A DNA stretch of 8,187 bases from contig CAJMRU010000031.1 in the NCBI GenBank assembly GCA_905215845.1, forward strand, positions 1-8,187. The letters are read 5' to 3'. The notes beneath the pieces were generated by a model that did no database searches, had not been told where the DNA came from, and saw nothing but the letters and a program-made list of their open reading frames with translations. The position numbers and the translations under genes are program-made. The DNA is from an uncultured bacterium. Its GTDB lineage: Bacteria; Bacillota; Clostridia; TANB77; CAG-508. Positions 8,102 through 8,187 of the stretch are shown in pieces. Position 1 is the first letter of the stretch; every line of letters begins with the position of its first letter.

Positions 8102-8109
8102 TCCTTATT
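8047..8109. repeat. Long imperfect inverted repeat (hairpin) at the element end
   Basis: AATAAGGACAAAGTTAG at 8047-8063 pairs with CTAATTTAGTCCTTATT at 8093-8109 over 17 positions, with one mismatch and one G-T wobble. An inner stem AACCC 8067-8071 with GGGTT 8084-8088 closes a 12-base loop. A T-run (8108-8112) follows on the + strand, so the structure could also act as a transcription terminator reading rightward. Its position at the break in the helicase gene suggests it is part of the inserted element's terminus. Confidence 0.8.
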
Positions 8110-8120
8110 TTTATACCATT

Positions 8121-8186
8121 TTAGCGGTAAAGATAGGGCAGCGCTGCAATATTAAACCGAAAATCCAAGTCAGTATCACAGATGTC
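8121..8186 (-). CDS. C-terminal fragment of an element-borne protein (possible transposase)
   Basis: Read on the minus strand from the right edge, 21 codons stay open and end in TAA at 8123-8121. The tail reads ...DFRFNIAALPYLYR. Its location just inside the inverted repeat, pointing at the junction, is where a transposase stop codon is often found. The fragment is far too short to assign to a family, and one + strand frame (from 8103) is also open to the edge, so this is a tentative call resting on position. Confidence 0.3.
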   Translation of the reverse strand, partial: DICDTDLDFRFNIAALPYLYR

Positions 8187-8187
8187 C

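Larger units (their letters stand above)
8041..8187. mobile_element. One end of an unidentified insertion element (partial)
   Basis: The helicase reading frame of the upstream gene loses all similarity near 8038-8046, and a long imperfect inverted repeat starts at once. Beyond it lies a short minus-strand reading frame that points toward the junction, as a transposase gene ending near an element terminus would. This is best explained as the end of an insertion sequence or similar element that continues past the window. The exact boundary, target duplication and family cannot be read from one end. A group II intron looks unlikely because no domain V-like hairpin is visible. Confidence 0.5.

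Noticed and set aside
8041..8187. Simple sequencing frameshift as the cause of the gene 5 truncation
   Set aside because: None of the three + strand frames after 8040 shows helicase motif III or other expected sequence, and the inverted repeat begins right at the break.

Overview
The window is AT-rich, reads almost entirely on the + strand, and has strong purine-rich ribosome sites in front of nearly every gene. This suits a low-G+C Firmicute, most likely a gut-type clostridium such as a Lachnospiraceae member. The taxonomic guess is inference from base composition and gene families; no rRNA or tRNA is present to confirm it.

Layout: (1) 114-3119, a complete PLD-nuclease/SF2-helicase/DUF3427 protein, followed after one base by (2) a small NUDIX (MutT-type) hydrolase, 3121-3525. 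(3) After a gap of about 105 bases comes an SF1 (Upf1-like, COG1112-type) helicase with a C-terminal PD-(D/E)XK-like nuclease, 3632-6364. (4) It is followed 18 bases later by a class I SAM methyltransferase, 6383-6997, and (5) 3 bases after that by a second nuclease-helicase, 7001 onward. This last gene has an N-terminal PD-(D/E)XK-like domain and an SF2 helicase core. It breaks off at the helicase Walker B motif around 8040, where foreign DNA with a long inverted repeat begins and runs to the right edge.

In effect the window is a tandem of three different nuclease-helicase fusions with two small nucleotide/SAM enzymes between them, and no housekeeping gene. This is the architecture of an anti-mobile-element (defence) island. 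Tight spacing suggests two transcription units: 1-2 and 3-4-5. A plausible reading is that the helicases recognise and translocate on invading nucleic acid while the attached nucleases cut it, with the NUDIX and methyltransferase enzymes in accessory roles. No gene set here matches a named defence system that I can assign with confidence. Gene 5 has probably been inactivated by an insertion, so the 3-4-5 unit may no longer work as a whole.

No CRISPR array, tRNA, rRNA or other structured RNA was seen, and there is no gene-free stretch longer than 300 bases.
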